A stretch of 64,000 nt of DNA from positions 223,140-287,139 of the forward strand of contig QEOQ01000303.1 in NCBI GenBank assembly GCA_010279815.1, in the 5' to 3' direction. Positions 24,478-37,100 of this stretch are shown here, in pieces. Each line of letters starts with the position of its first letter. Within the stretch, counting starts at the first letter, position 1. Below the pieces are notes generated by a model. The model saw only the letters and a program-made list of their open reading frames with translations. It had not been told where the DNA came from and did not search any database. A program made the position numbers and the translations under genes. The DNA is from Brachionus plicatilis (taxonomy: Eukaryota > Rotifera > Eurotatoria > Ploima > Brachionidae).

Positions 24478-27453
24478 AAAACTCTAAAAAAAATTTAACA
24501 AAAATATTTCCTTTAATTAAAAATTAAAATCAAGGATAAAAAATTGCAAAATATTGTAGCATTCTATGCTGCACCTTTTTACCTATAGTAAAATACTTAG
24601 TTTCTTTTTTAAATAAATCAAATCAATAATCAAATTAAAATCACTAAAAATCAAATTTAAAGCTAAAAATAAATTGTAATAATGAAACATTACAGAATCT
24701 AAAATCTTATTGATATTTTTTTTTGGTCAATTTAAAAAGAGATTTATTTTCAATTTAAGCCTTTCTGGCAATGATGAAAATTAATAAAATGTGAATTAGT
24801 TAAAAAAAATTACGTTCGGGCTGTAAATTTTGAAATAAAAACAAAAATTTTAAACGAATTTTTCTTGTTTGGGTCTAAAACTCGTTCCGCTAAATGTACC
24901 AACTAATAAAAACTTTCTAAAACTAAAATTTCTTATATATTTTTTGTATTTTTTTTTACTTTTAAACTTAAATAAAAATTTTATTTGAATCTAAAATTTT
25001 TGTTTTTGTTTTTTATTCCAAAATTCGAATTGCCATCATTTTTTTTTAGCTCAATTTTTTTTATTTAATTGCTAGAATTGACATCAGCTAAATAAATTCA
25101 ATAAAAGTCGTTTATTTGTTCTGTAAATGATTTAAATGTCGTCTTAGCTTTCTTTTTAAAAATATGCACTTGAAAAATAAAAACTCTAATGATAATATTT
25201 TTATTTATCCATTAATTTTGAAATAAAACAAGAGAATATTAAGATAAAAAGCGGTCTAATTTATAATTACCAAAGCTCACTGTAAATAATAGAATTCCTT
25301 GTTTTTACCAAATTAATTGATATTTGGTCAAATGAACATTTATCCTAGATTTGTAATTGAGTTAAATTTTTTGTAAAATTTTAAAATTACAAGGTGATTA
25401 GCTATAGATTATGAAAGAGCTAATTCGTAGACAAGGTGTAAAATTCTAATAATTTGTTTCTTTGAAGCGTATTATTTAATTACTAACATGAATGGTTGTT
25501 GCAAATGGACAAGACAATTATTTGGGTTGAAAAATAAATTTATTTTTTTCACATAAGACATGTCTTTAAAATGGTCAATGTATCCAAATGATAATGATGA
25601 CGATGATTAAATGCTTCATTGCATGTTGGATGCGTCGAGACTATTTTAAATTAAAAATTCTCTACGTCGAATTTAAATATTATTTAAGCTAACTATTTAG
25701 ACATGTTTTTTTATTTTTTAGCTAATAACCTTCAGTCTGATGTAAAATAAATAATTTCAAAACTTTATAAATATAAAATTTCATTTTTATTTCAAAGTTA
25801 TTTTATTGTGATTTTTTTCTTTATTTTTTGAAATTAAATAAAGTTGTGAAAAAATTTAAGTAATATTTATTCTATTAAATAAAACAGATAAGTTTTGAAT
25901 AAAAAATTTAAATTTAAATTTTATATTCAAACAAAAAAATAAATGAAAGAAAAAGATGGATTTTTATTTAAGACTAAAGTCTCTGTTTTCGATTAGCCTT
26001 TAAGCAATTCTTAATCTATTTTTGAAATATTAGTTCGAAAATATTTAATTTTGACTTAAAATCGAAAAATATTCTAAAAATTTAGCAATAAATCACCAAT
26101 TTTTCAATTGGAATTAATTGTTTCTAATCATAGCATAGCAATGTTCCTAATGAATGATGTCTTACTTTAACTATTAAATTGTTTCTATTGTTTTTACCAT
26201 GAAGACTCTAGATAATTTAATCTGATTTAAAAAAATAATGGTTAATAAATGAGTGAATTTATTTATCGAGTCTCGAACTAAAACAATGTAAGAATTGTAA
26301 TATATCATTTTGAAATGGTTTTTACTAACCCAAGAGCAAAAGATAAACTATTTTTTAAACAGTGGAAATGTTTGGAACAAAAAAAGAGGGTGTTAAATGA
26401 GACATTAAATTTTGTTAAATCCGAAACGAGGTCATTACAAGTTCGAAAATTTTCGAAAGATAAAAGCCGATTTAAGAATTATAGTATTCAAGGAAAAGAA
26501 TTCAAGCTCATTATCACGCTTAATTACCTTCTTAATGAGGTTTTTTGCATGGTCCTATTTTCTGTAAATATGCTTCAAATTTTAAAAAATCTAAACTTTA
26601 TTTCATTCTTTTTAATTAAGTTCATTTTCGTCTAAATCTGTCAGTAACACAAATCAAGTGTAATTTATTTTTTAGTGAATTATCATTTATTTCTTCAAAA
26701 AAAGTGCAGATTAGCTTTTAAACAATTTATTAGATAGATAGAAAAAACATCTAAAATATGAGTTAGACATTGTGCATCCTTGGGTATAGAACATTTTTGA
26801 ACATTGATTGTTAATGTATCAAGCGATTTAAGTTATTAATGTTTGAAATTGTGGCATAACTTGGAGCCATCGTTAGTCATTTAATGTTTAAGTGTCTACG
26901 CATAATTTTTGTCTATATTGTATCTTTTTGTAATTTTTTGTAATGTAACGCTTGAGCGATTTTGCATCGACTAGTTTAAATATATTTATTAAAAAGGTTT
27001 CACAATTCTTAACAATATTAAAAAAAACTTCTTCGGTCTATTAGAGATTATCCGATTTGTTTTTAAATAATAAAAATTTGGCTGTAATTAAAAGAATTTT
27101 GAACGAAAAAATAAACACCTTCTTTAAAACATCATTCTAATATTAAGAATATGAAGACATTAACAATTAGCCTAATTAGCCCAGAATGAAGATAAATATT
27201 GTTTCGAAAACGACTTTGGAAATTTTGTCATTTTAATAGCCGTATGAATTGTATCTGTAGCATGTTTATGGATCGATACATTTGTACTACAGTTTTGGGA
27301 GAAAAACAAGTCTCTGGATTATATTAAACTTTTATCTTTATTTACATCAAAATTTTCTTTCAGATCAAAAACTTCGATTTCAAATATTTCAAAAAATCAA
27401 AGCAAAAATTTACATTTTTATCTAGACTTTAAATCTCTTTTTTCTTTCAGATA
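24478..27453. other. Long AT-rich intergenic region
   Basis: About 3 kb with no convincing gene. A 106-codon frame at 26315-26635 lacks support and was rejected. A pyrimidine-rich acceptor-like site (TTTCTTTCAG) immediately precedes the coding start at 27454, which suggests that a non-coding 5' exon of the next gene lies somewhere in this region. Confidence 0.4.
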
Positions 27454-28026
27454 ATGTCAGATTCGGCTTTATTGAATGGGCTACTCTCGACCACTACCGA
27501 AAATCCATTGGAAGTTATCAAGCGTCAACAAGAACAAATACAAAGACAATTGCTACATCAAGAATTTTTAAATAACAACATATATCAAAGTTTGCTCAAT
27601 TCAGGTTTCATCCAAAATGGAAATATTCACAACAAAAATTTTCAATTAACTACCACTTCCACACAACCAAGTTTATTAAATCTACTTAAAAATAGACAAT
27701 TTTTAAATGGTTTAGAGACTACTGCGTCTCCAACATCACTGTTCAGCCTTGCGTCTATTTTTCCACTATTCGAAGGCATAAGTTCACTAGGCGATGTATT
27801 CGAAAAACTTTTTGGTACCAAATTCTGGATTTATGCATTTTTGGCAATTATAGTTGGCATTATGTTCATCATAGTGACTTGTTTTTGTATGTATTGCTGT
27901 TGTTGTAATAGCCTAGGACGAACGTTTTGCAAGTGCTGCTGCAAATTATCAAAATTAAAAAAGAATAGAAAAAAAAAGAAAAAAGAGGTCGAATTTGACG
28001 ATAAAAAATCAAAAAGCCGTTTTTAG
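27454..28026 (+). CDS. Small single-pass membrane protein with Cys-rich juxtamembrane cluster, unknown
   Basis: 190 codons from an ATG that follows a strong 3' splice site by 3 nt, so translation probably starts in exon 2. The N-terminal 120 residues are Asn/Gln/Leu/Ser/Thr-rich with no signal peptide. One hydrophobic helix spans about residues 124-147. It is followed at once by a dense cysteine cluster (MYCCCC, then CKCCCK), probably palmitoylated, and a Lys-rich tail (KKNRKKKKKEVEF). By the positive-inside rule the N-terminus would be outside and the tail cytosolic. I do not recognise the family. The frame is well supported by composition and by the splice site. Confidence 0.65.
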   Translation: MSDSALLNGLLSTTTENPLEVIKRQQEQIQRQLLHQEFLNNNIYQSLLNSGFIQNGNIHNKNFQLTTTSTQPSLLNLLKNRQFLNGLETTASPTSLFSLASIFPLFEGISSLGDVFEKLFGTKFWIYAFLAIIVGIMFIIVTCFCMYCCCCNSLGRTFCKCCCKLSKLKKNRKKKKKEVEFDDKKSKSRF

Positions 28027-28659
28027 ACATCATTTTAGAAATTTAGTAATTTAGAATTTATTTCTCATTTGATTGTTAACTTAAAATTTAGTTATTTTTG
28101 TAAAAAAAATCCGTGTTTTTAATATTTTCTAATAAAATTTAAATAAAATTAATGAAATTTTTATAATCCAATTGATTTACAAAAAAAAGCAAAATTAAAT
28201 TCAAATCATTTTAATTTCAATAAACCTTCGAAAATTTAAATTAATAAATCAATAGATTAATTAATAAATTGATAAATATTTTTTAAATCTTAATTTATTT
28301 TGAATTTTTCTGGATAAATTTTTTTTCAAAGTTGGATTTAAGTTTAAACATCATTTAAATGACTTATTTTAATTAATTATAATGGATGAGAGTTTTTTTA
28401 ATTCAATTTCTTAATTAGAAATATTAATATTTAATTCAACTGGAAGGTGAAATTAAAAAATATAAATTTTTTTTAGAGATATATTTCTTTCTGCTAGTAA
28501 ATTTTTTTCTTCTGCTATTAATTTTTTTTTAACTGCTAGTAAAAAAAATTAATTAATGATAGCTAAATTTTTTTTTTTGCTTTCTAAAAAATTAAATAAT
28601 AAATTACTTAATTAATTAACTTGAAAAATTATATATAAACAAATAATTGATAACTTCAG
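28027..28659. other. AT-rich spacer with CTGCTA motifs
   Basis: Downstream flank of the small membrane-protein gene. 28486-28580 carries several TTCTGCTA(G/T)-type motifs that reappear inverted at 28905-28985, bracketing the orphan exon. Confidence 0.45.
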
Positions 28660-28846
28660 GCAAGCTACTCATTTGGAAAATTCTTTTCAAGAGTATAACG
28701 TTTTATCCAATGTTATAAATAGTGAAAACTTATCAAATCCTTTACAATTAGATGAACCGATTGATTTAAATTTTGGTCAAAATTATCAAGCTGATGCACA
28801 AAAATCTTCAAATGGTCCAAAACGTCGTGGCAGATACTTAGCTTAA
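28660..28846 (+). CDS. Orphan last exon, unidentified protein C-terminus
   Basis: A consensus acceptor (ATAACTTCAG) ends at 28659. It is followed by 61 codons in one frame (starting with a split codon) and a TAA at 28844-28846. The peptide begins QATHLENSFQEYNV and ends SSNGPKRRGRYLA, with no low complexity. Upstream the frame is closed at once, so this must be a 3' exon of a spliced gene or a transposon-captured exon. I could not join it to the gene at 27454-28026, which has its own stop. Inverted CTGCTAG-rich repeats flank it on both sides. Confidence 0.45.
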
Positions 28847-29490
28847 TTTATTTATTCTCATTTTCAACTTTAATATGAATAAAATTTTATAAAAATATTT
28901 AAAATTGCTAGCAGAAGAAAATAATTACTATCATTATATTAGCTAGCATAAAAATATGCTAGCAGAAAAAAAATACAAGCAAAAGAAATAACGTCCTTTT
29001 TTTATTAGCAATTAAAACACCCGAAAAAAAATAAATTAAATTAATCTAAGATATGAGGAAAAAATATTAACACATTTTAACTAAATTTAATTATTTTTGT
29101 GTATTTTTCTTTTTGATCAATTTTATGGTCTTTGATATTTTAAAGCATTTTTGATACGATAAATAGACTGCAAAATCGTTATTTTAGTAAAAGAATCCTT
29201 AGTTACAAAATTTTATAATTTAGATTTATTAAATAAATATAATAATTAATTTAAGAATCTATAATGAAAATGCAAATAAATCAAAAAATAATTTTTTACA
29301 TCGAAATTGTTTTAAAAAATATATATGTGATAATTTTCTCATATAATAATTTTCGCGAGTAAAACGATTTCAAACGAATTAAAATCATACTCGAACTCGT
29401 AAGTCATTCAATAGACATAACTTTTCTCAGACTCGATTCGAATCATCAAATAATAATTCATTTTGACTTAGACTCAGTTATCTCAAAAAT
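28847..29490. other. AT-rich spacer with degenerate ACTCGA-type motifs
   Basis: 28905-28985 contains three GCTAGCA(T/G) motifs (TTGCTAGCAGAAGAAA and similar). 29380-29499 contains degenerate motifs such as ACTCGAACTCG and AGACTCGATTCGAA, apparently an older repeat that served as target for the element at 29500. Confidence 0.4.
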
Positions 29491-29592
29491 GTCGAGTCAT
29501 GGGTTGTGAAGTTCATTTCAATTCGATCGTTTCAATTCAGAAAAATTTGAATAACTATAAAGAATAATTTAGTTCTGTAAAATGCTTAATGT

Positions 29593-29746
29593 TTAAGCAA
29601 ATTTGCTTAATCCGAAAATATGTGTCTGCAAAAACTCTGCAAAGTAAGTGCACACTTGATTTGAATACTTCTTAATGGCGTGCAAAATGCATAAAATTGC
29701 AGAGTATTTTGTAGACTTATTTTACTGAATTAAGCAAATTTGCTTA
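29593..29746. repeat. Foldback segment bounded by palindromes
   Basis: The perfect palindrome TTAAGCAAATTTGCTTAA (29593-29610) is repeated almost whole at 29730-29746. Just inside, GTCTGCAAAAACTCTGCAA is matched in inverted form by TTGCAGAGTATTTTGTAGAC. The segment could fold on itself over about 150 nt. Confidence 0.65.
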
Positions 29747-29761
29747 TATTTTAAATCGGTT

Positions 29762-30050
29762 GATTTAAAATATGGTTTGAAATTTGCACAGAAAAGTTAC
29801 GCGACAAGAGGTCATTCGCTTAAAATGGTTTGTAAAATAAGTAGAAAGTGTACACCACGAGACGTGTTTTTGACAAATAGAATTGTACCTTATTGGAATA
29901 AATTGTCTGAAAAAGCGGTCACGACGAAGAGCTTAAATAGTTTCAAGGGTTTTTTGGATGTAAAATTGAATGGTAGCTGCCAAAGCTCACTTTTGAGCTA
30001 AGTACTTCGGTACTGCATACATGCTGCAGTTAAACTACTACTACTACTAA
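29762..30050 (+). pseudogene. LINE (CR1/Jockey-like) ORF2 3'-end fragment
   Basis: The frame 29777-30001 reads a typical reverse-transcriptase C-terminal tail (YATRGHSLKMV, then FLTNRIVPYWNKLSEKAV and LNSFKGFLD). A short 3' UTR follows and then (ACT)n at 30033-30049, the short tandem tail common in CR1/Jockey-type LINEs. It is truncated at the 5' side and lies inside the 29500-30148 element. Confidence 0.75.
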
Positions 30051-30157
30051 TTGAGCATTTTATAGAACTGAATTATCTCTTTTAGTAAAAAAGTAATTCA
30101 AGTTTATCTGAATTGAAATGATCGAATTGAAACGAACTTCACAACCCCGTCGAGTCA

Positions 30158-31148
30158 CTGAAGAACAAATTTATCTGCTAATCAATTAGTTTTGCTACTA
30201 AAAAAATAATTATCTTCAATTTTTTATATATATTTACAACAATATTTTTTATTAAAAATTAGATACTATAAAATAAAATTAGCTGCCATCCAAAACTAAG
30301 CCAAATTAAAAATACCATTTTAAAATTTCTCTCTAAATATATGTGTTTCCAAATTATTTGAAAAAATTTTGATTTGATTTTTTAAAACTCTGAAATTCTA
30401 ATTTACAAATTCTCATCTAAATATGATAAGAAAAAATTTAAAAACAAGTTTTTCATCTAAAAACGATTTTATTCAAAATAATTAATTTTTACTCAATAAT
30501 TTATTTTAAAGTTTTTTCTTTATTGAACTGTCTTTGATATGTCACAATTGATGTTAAAGAAAAAAAGTGATTGATGAATGTTTAAAAGTTAAAAATAAAG
30601 ATACGAAATATTTAATACAAAGAAAAGTAAAATAGGTATAGCTTAGGTATTCATTTTTTATGTATTAATCAAATATTAGGTAATTAAGAAATATCTATTC
30701 ATTATCAAATAATTTTTCTATATTAAATTTAATTTAAGATATATAAAAAATTTTGAAATTCGACAAAAAAATAAAAGCAGAAATTTATTAAAAATTTTTC
30801 AAAATTAATTTAAAAAACATGATTTTTTTCTTTTCTTTTTTTTAAATTTCAAGTTCTAATCTAAAAATGAATTGCTAATTAATTAAAATTTTATTATCAC
30901 ATTAAAATAACTAGTCTAATAAAAACAATTAAAATACATCTTTATAAAACTCGAACACTTCTATGAAGAACAAAAAAAAAGGAAAATTTTAAACAAGATC
31001 GATTGAAATAAACTAAATAAGATCTTGTGTCCTTTTATAGTCAATACCAATTTCAAAAGATATAAACTTAAAGGATGATTTAATAAATTATACGACAAAC
31101 CGTCTTTAGAAGATATTAAAACTAAAATGTCTAATTTATTTGCTTATT
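30158..31148. other. Intergenic, nothing recognised
   Basis: AT-rich spacer between the transposon cluster and the 3' end of the ADAMTS gene. Confidence 0.5.
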
Positions 31149-34100
31149 CTAGTCTTCGACAATAAGAAGCTTAATTCCGGTACTGGGGTCGGGTTTACAA
31201 AAACCACAAAATCCTCCACATGTTCCGTAAATTATGGAATTATCCTTAAAATGGAAAATTAATAGAAAATTTTAACAAAATAAAAATTTACTTTTGAAAA
31301 ATAGATTTTTTGATTTGGATTCTCACCGTAATTTATCCACTTGGTACTTGGATCTAACACAAAATTGGTTCCTCTAAGATCAATGTTAAGTCTGCCTTGC
31401 TGACACTCTGGCACTAAACTATAACAATCTCCCGAGTTGCCAAAAGGTACTAGATTCCCGTAAAGCACATTTGTAAAGCTGAAATCGTCTCCAATAATGC
31501 TCAAACTAGATATGTTTAGTCTCACTTTCGAAAACAGTGTAATGCCATGATTTTCAACAGTTTCGGATTCACAGAAAGAACAGTCTGCACCGTAACGAGG
31601 CCCATATCGACATTTAGTCGGATGAATAAGCCTATAAAAATAAAATTAACAAGTAAAATTTTATTTTTAATTTACTTTTTATCATAGATTTCGGCGAAGT
31701 TACGAGATTCACCGGACTTAAGAGTAATAAATTCTTTAGGCTCTGATGTATGCATATCTTTACAATATATTTGTACAATGCTGTTACTTATATTCAAATA
31801 ATAATCGTTATCTTGGTCTAAATTAAACTTTTGCTTCAATTCTTTGCAAGAGTTAACGTAGCCTTTTAAAATTTAAAATTTAATTTTTTTATATTTTAAT
31901 GAAAAAATAATAGATTACAATTGGTGAAACAAAATTGATGTCTAATTGGCATAGAGTCTTGTTTACACTTGGAATAATCATGCTCTATTTTGCCATTTTT
32001 ATGATAACAATAAATTTGACGAGATTGTTGTCCAATATTGCAGCTAGGTGAACACTATAAAATGTTTTTAAATCAGTAAATCTTAAAAGAAAAGACTAAT
32101 TTTTCTGAAAGCTCACTTTTGACCATGGTCCAGTTTTCCAGAAATACTCGCTATCACACTCGCCAAAGTTGCAAGGCATGGTAGACGTAGGCTTTTCTTC
32201 TTGATTACACCGGATTGAAGTTGTTTTTAAAATCAAGCCTTCGATCGAGATTTTCATGCAAGTAACTTCACGAGTTTTGACTCCTTCAGAGCAACTTTTT
32301 GAACACTTAATTTAATTCATTAAATTTCAATTCATTAGGATTTTTATAAATTTATTTTACACTTGACCATTCAGAAACGAACCATCCATAACCACAAGAT
32401 ATATTTATACAAGGCAAACTATCCACTGGTTTGTATCTAAGAATACAATTTGAGTCATCAGTTACTTTGCTTTCAGTCAAACTCCAGCATTTAACCAAGC
32501 GATTTTTTTGCCCGAATCCGCATTTTGCAGAACACTAATATTCTATTAAATTTTGGTTTTTTAAAATAATTTTTTAATTTACAGCCTTCCAAGAACTAAT
32601 TCTCCATTGGTAAGATGGTTCAGCATGTCTGGTACATGGTTTATAGCATTTTCGCTCTGTTATTGAATCAGTTCTGTTTGTTTCACAATGCGACAAATTC
32701 ACATAGGACTTGGTAATAGTTTCAAAACATTTTTTCTCTAATTGTTCAGTTCCAGCCTGGCCACATTTTGCTGAACACTAAAATTTAAATTGGATATTTT
32801 TTGGCCAATTAAATCAAAATTAAATTTACTTTTCCCCATGATTCAATGAGTTTGTAGTTGCACATGGCTAGTTGACAGTCAATCTGTAATCTCTCAATTC
32901 GTGCCGAATCGCAGAATTTCATAGGTAATTCAATTGAATCATTAGTTATAGACCTACACGACACACTTCTATTTCTGTAGCCAAGACCACATTTCGTGGA
33001 ACACTTTGAATATTCTGAATAATGTAAGATTCCCAGTGATGTGGTCATTACACTTTTTAACATACTACTTTGGTATCGATTGCATGTGATCCAACTCGGA
33101 CATTGTATCAAATTTCCAGGTTTTTCCTTTAGATTACAATTTTCATCAGAAAGAATTGTCCCGTTTTCAAACGCGCAATAGACTTTTCTGATTCTACTGC
33201 ATGTTTCCAATTCACACTTTTAAAACAATTAAATTTTTTTTATTTTATTTGAATTTGTCAGCTTACATCTGACCAATTTCCAGAAATCCAATTTGCACAA
33301 AAATTTCCACTACAACTAGTTTTATTAATTGGCTTTTGTCTTTGATCACAATTGTCATCATCAAGAATAGTTCCATTTTGAAATCTGCAAGCTACTAGTC
33401 TCTCTCTAATGCCGTTTCCACATTGGGTCGAACATGCCGACCAGTGACCATATTCCCAGCTTGGGCATGGACCGACATCACATTTCTCATAGTAGTCGGG
33501 TCGATCTTCATTTCTGCACTTATCAGAAAAGTGTCCATCATTTGTCCTACACTCTATGGATCGAAAGCGCCAACCATATCCACAAGTTACCGGACACTTA
33601 AGATACAAAAATATTATATTTTGATTAAATTTTAAAGGCTTTTAAAATTTCTGTTTATTCCTATTTTTTAATTTTAATATTTAATATTTAATTTTAATTC
33701 AAAATTTAATTTAATACCGGTCGTATTGAGACGATCTTCCACTCATAGTCTTGTCCAGTACAATTTTTAACAATACAAGTTCTTTGTTGAATTGGTTTTA
33801 ATCTAGTATCACACTTGTAGATGGGTAAGATTGATCCACTATCAGGAGAAAAGCATTCAATGTTTCTAATTTGAATTCCTTTGCCACATGTGGTTGAGCA
33901 CTAAAAAATTTTTTTTAATTTCAATTTGATTAGGCAAATTTTTACTTTATTCCATTCTAATGGTCGCCATTCACCACTACAATCAAAACAACGTCTCCTA
34001 TTCTTGGGCTTACTTCTATTTAAGCATTCCAATGGATTTAGAACTTGACCTTGTCTATCAACACATGTTACATTTCTATGCTCCCATCCAAAATTACATC

Positions 34101-37100
34101 CACCCGAACACTTAGAATTAATTTTTAATTTGAATCATTTTTAGTTTAATTTCGTGAATTTTTATGATAAATTTAGATATTAAAATATTGAATCTTATTA
34201 AAAAATTATTTCACAATTCTGATTTTAAACTAAAATTTTGTTAGTCTGAAAAAAATTAACTGAACTTGAAAAAAAACTTATTCAAAGTAAATTGAAAGTT
34301 TTGGACTTGCATCCTTAATCGATATTGATATATTTTTTTTCAATTTAGTTTAAATAATTTTTATTAGAGTTTTTAATACTAATTTTTGAAATTTTAAAAT
34401 TTTTGTAAAACGGGGTAAAACCAATCAATAATTGATAATTTGGAAAAAATAGACAAATACATTTTGGAGTTTAGTTCATTTATTGATTGATTAATTTTTT
34501 TAGATCTAGATAAATAAGAGCTATTATTTAGTGAGTAAATTTTTATTTCAGTTTTTTTTATAATAATCATTAAAGATTTTTTTTTCAAGGCAAAAACCTC
34601 ATTCCTTTTTTTTGATAGTGTGCGTCTGTTTTTTTTCTTCTAATATCCTAACTTTTTACACAGTTTTGGAAATTAAATTTTTTTGTTCCTAATTCCTTAA
34701 TTTAGACTCTTTTTATAAAAAAAGTTATTTTTTAATATAAAACTTTTTAAATTTGTTTGAACAGCATTATTTTTTTATTTAAATTATCTTGATTCTTTGG
34801 AAATTTAAAAGTTGTATTAATTATAATCAAAGCTAACAAAATTTCCAGAGTTAAATATTCTCTTTAAAATTGACTCTAAAAAACGTTAGATTCTTTGAAG
34901 GATTTCCCTTAAGTTAAAGTTTTTACTTTCAAAAATCGTTTAAAGTGAAGGTAAGCTAACTTTTTTAAATTAGATATTTTTTAAATATTATTATATTTTG
35001 CAAAAAATGTAAAAAAACTTTTTTAATTTAGACGTTTGTAAGGCAAAGTAAAATTTTTGATCAAATTTAAATTTTCAAATTTGATCAAAACATTTTAACA
35101 AAATAAAGCTATGAATTGTTATAAATATGCGAAAATCTGCGATGAAATTTAATTATTATCTAAAAATTTTAAAATTTTTCTGATCAGATTTGAAAATTGA
35201 AATTTAATCAAAAATTTTACTTTGCCAATTTCTAAATCAATAATTGAAATTTATAGTTAAATTAAAGAAGTAAGATTTTTTGTTTTTTTTTGAAAATTGT
35301 CGGTCCAATTTTTTATCAAATATTTTATTTTTTCTAGAAGTTTCTTAAAATTTAGTAAATATCGGATATTTGTTAGAAAAAAATCATTCAGATTCATGAG
35401 TTTTTGCAAAAAAGTTTTTAAACATTTAATTAATAGTTAAGTTAACATTTATAAAGTTCGATGATGGATAAATAAACTTTGGATATTCGAGTTCATATAT
35501 TTTTCTTAGCCATTAATAAATATGCCAAGACCTTGAACCACATTTCATAATATGACTATTCTGTGATGAATAAATTTTTTAAAAAAATCAAATATATATA
35601 TTTTTTAACATATGAGAAGCGGCATGGTTCTTTATTATTTCTGTGGGCGATTTTTTCAAAAATTATTAGCAAGTTGAAATTAACTTAATCTCACCACGCT
35701 ACTCTCTATTGTGAAATCAAATAAATTCAAGATTTTACACAATAAGAGAAGCATAGTTAAACTAAGTATTTTAAAGAGTATTATTTTTAATTTAAAATTA
35801 AAATTTTTACCTCGGACCATCTTGACACTTTCCAAAAACCAGAACATGTACAATTTTCAAAAGAAGCTGGTTTTTCCTTGATCGGACAATCAGATTGAAT
35901 ATTTGAAGAGCAATACACAAATCTTTTTCGTAAACCAGAATTACAGTTACAATATGACCACTTGGTTGTGCGCCATTCAGGACATGGTAGGTGAGAGAAA
36001 CATTCTTGTTGGTCAAGTGGCTTGATGCTCGAATCACATTTTGAGTCATCAGCATTTTCCATAGTCAATACATCTGAACTTATTCTAAAATACCATTGAT
36101 TATCACTGAAGCGGTTGATTTCTTTTCTTAGTAATTGGCAAGTAATTGAACGTGTTTGGTATCCAACACCACAGGTCGCCGAGCATTCAGACCAGTCATT
36201 AGTTTTCCATTTAAAGCATTCAGCTAACTCACACTCTTCTTCTTCCTGTGGTCGTGCCAAATCAACACATAAAGATTCTTCTGCTTTTTTGTCCTGATAC
36301 ATACAATACAAAGTTCTGTTTCGCTTGCCCTTCTCACACGTTCCAATGCATTCATTCCATGATCCTGGTAACCAAAATGGACAACTATGCATATTACAAC
36401 TCTCGAATTCATTTGGCATTTTTTCCGTATCACATAAATAACGCGATACAATATGTGATTTGTTGAAAACACAGTAAAGATTTCGTTTGCGTTCACCAGC
36501 ACCGCAAGTTTTCGAGCAATCATACCAATCTGATGCTCGCCATTCGTAGCACTTTTGATCACATTTTTCCAATTTAGATGTATCCGGCTTGGCAACATTC
36601 ACACAATTTATGGGACTCACTATTCGAGCAAATTTTTTTTCATAACAAATAAAATTGGGCTTTTTAAAGCCATCCTCACAATTACACTTTAAATAAAATG
36701 ATAAAAAAAATCTAAATTCATTTTCTAAATTTACTTGAATATCCAAAGTTCTCCATTCGTAATTTTCACAAGGGATTAAGCATTCTTTCTTCAAAGAAGA
36801 CACCATTATTTTATCTTTTTGATCACAATAGCCCAAGTCGATTTTAAATTTGGAATCACTGTTTTCATAGCTAAGCATGCATTGCATCCTCAGGTTTTCC
36901 CATCCCTCTCCGCATACACCATTAAAAGCCGTGCATCCCACCGAATAATAAGTTAAACTTTTTTTTTATTTAAAAATTTTTTTCTAGTCAAAATAAAAAA
37001 AAAAAAAATTTACTTTAAAGAACAATGCGTATTACAAGACTCGAAGCGCTCTTGTTCCTTACAAAAATATCCCGTACACTGTTTAAAGCTAATTTTTTTT

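Larger units (their letters stand above)
29500..30148. mobile_element. TIR element with 9-bp target duplication (Mutator-like size class), carrying nested elements
   Basis: The left end (29500 onward, GGGTTGTGAAGTTC...) and right end (...GAACTTCACAACCCC to 30148) form inverted repeats of roughly 90 bp. Their outer 40 bp have only two or three mismatches. GTCGAGTCA stands on both sides (29491-29499 and 30149-30157), a 9-bp target-site duplication as in Mutator-like elements. Inside are a foldback segment (29593-29746) and a LINE 3' fragment (about 29762-30050). There is no transposase, so it is non-autonomous. Confidence 0.75.

Noticed and set aside
26315..26635. 106-codon open frame on the plus strand (MVFTNPRAKDK...)
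   Set aside because: Composition is like the surrounding AT-rich DNA. It has no splice signals, no recognisable domain and a hydrophobic tail of Phe/Ile typical of chance AT frames.
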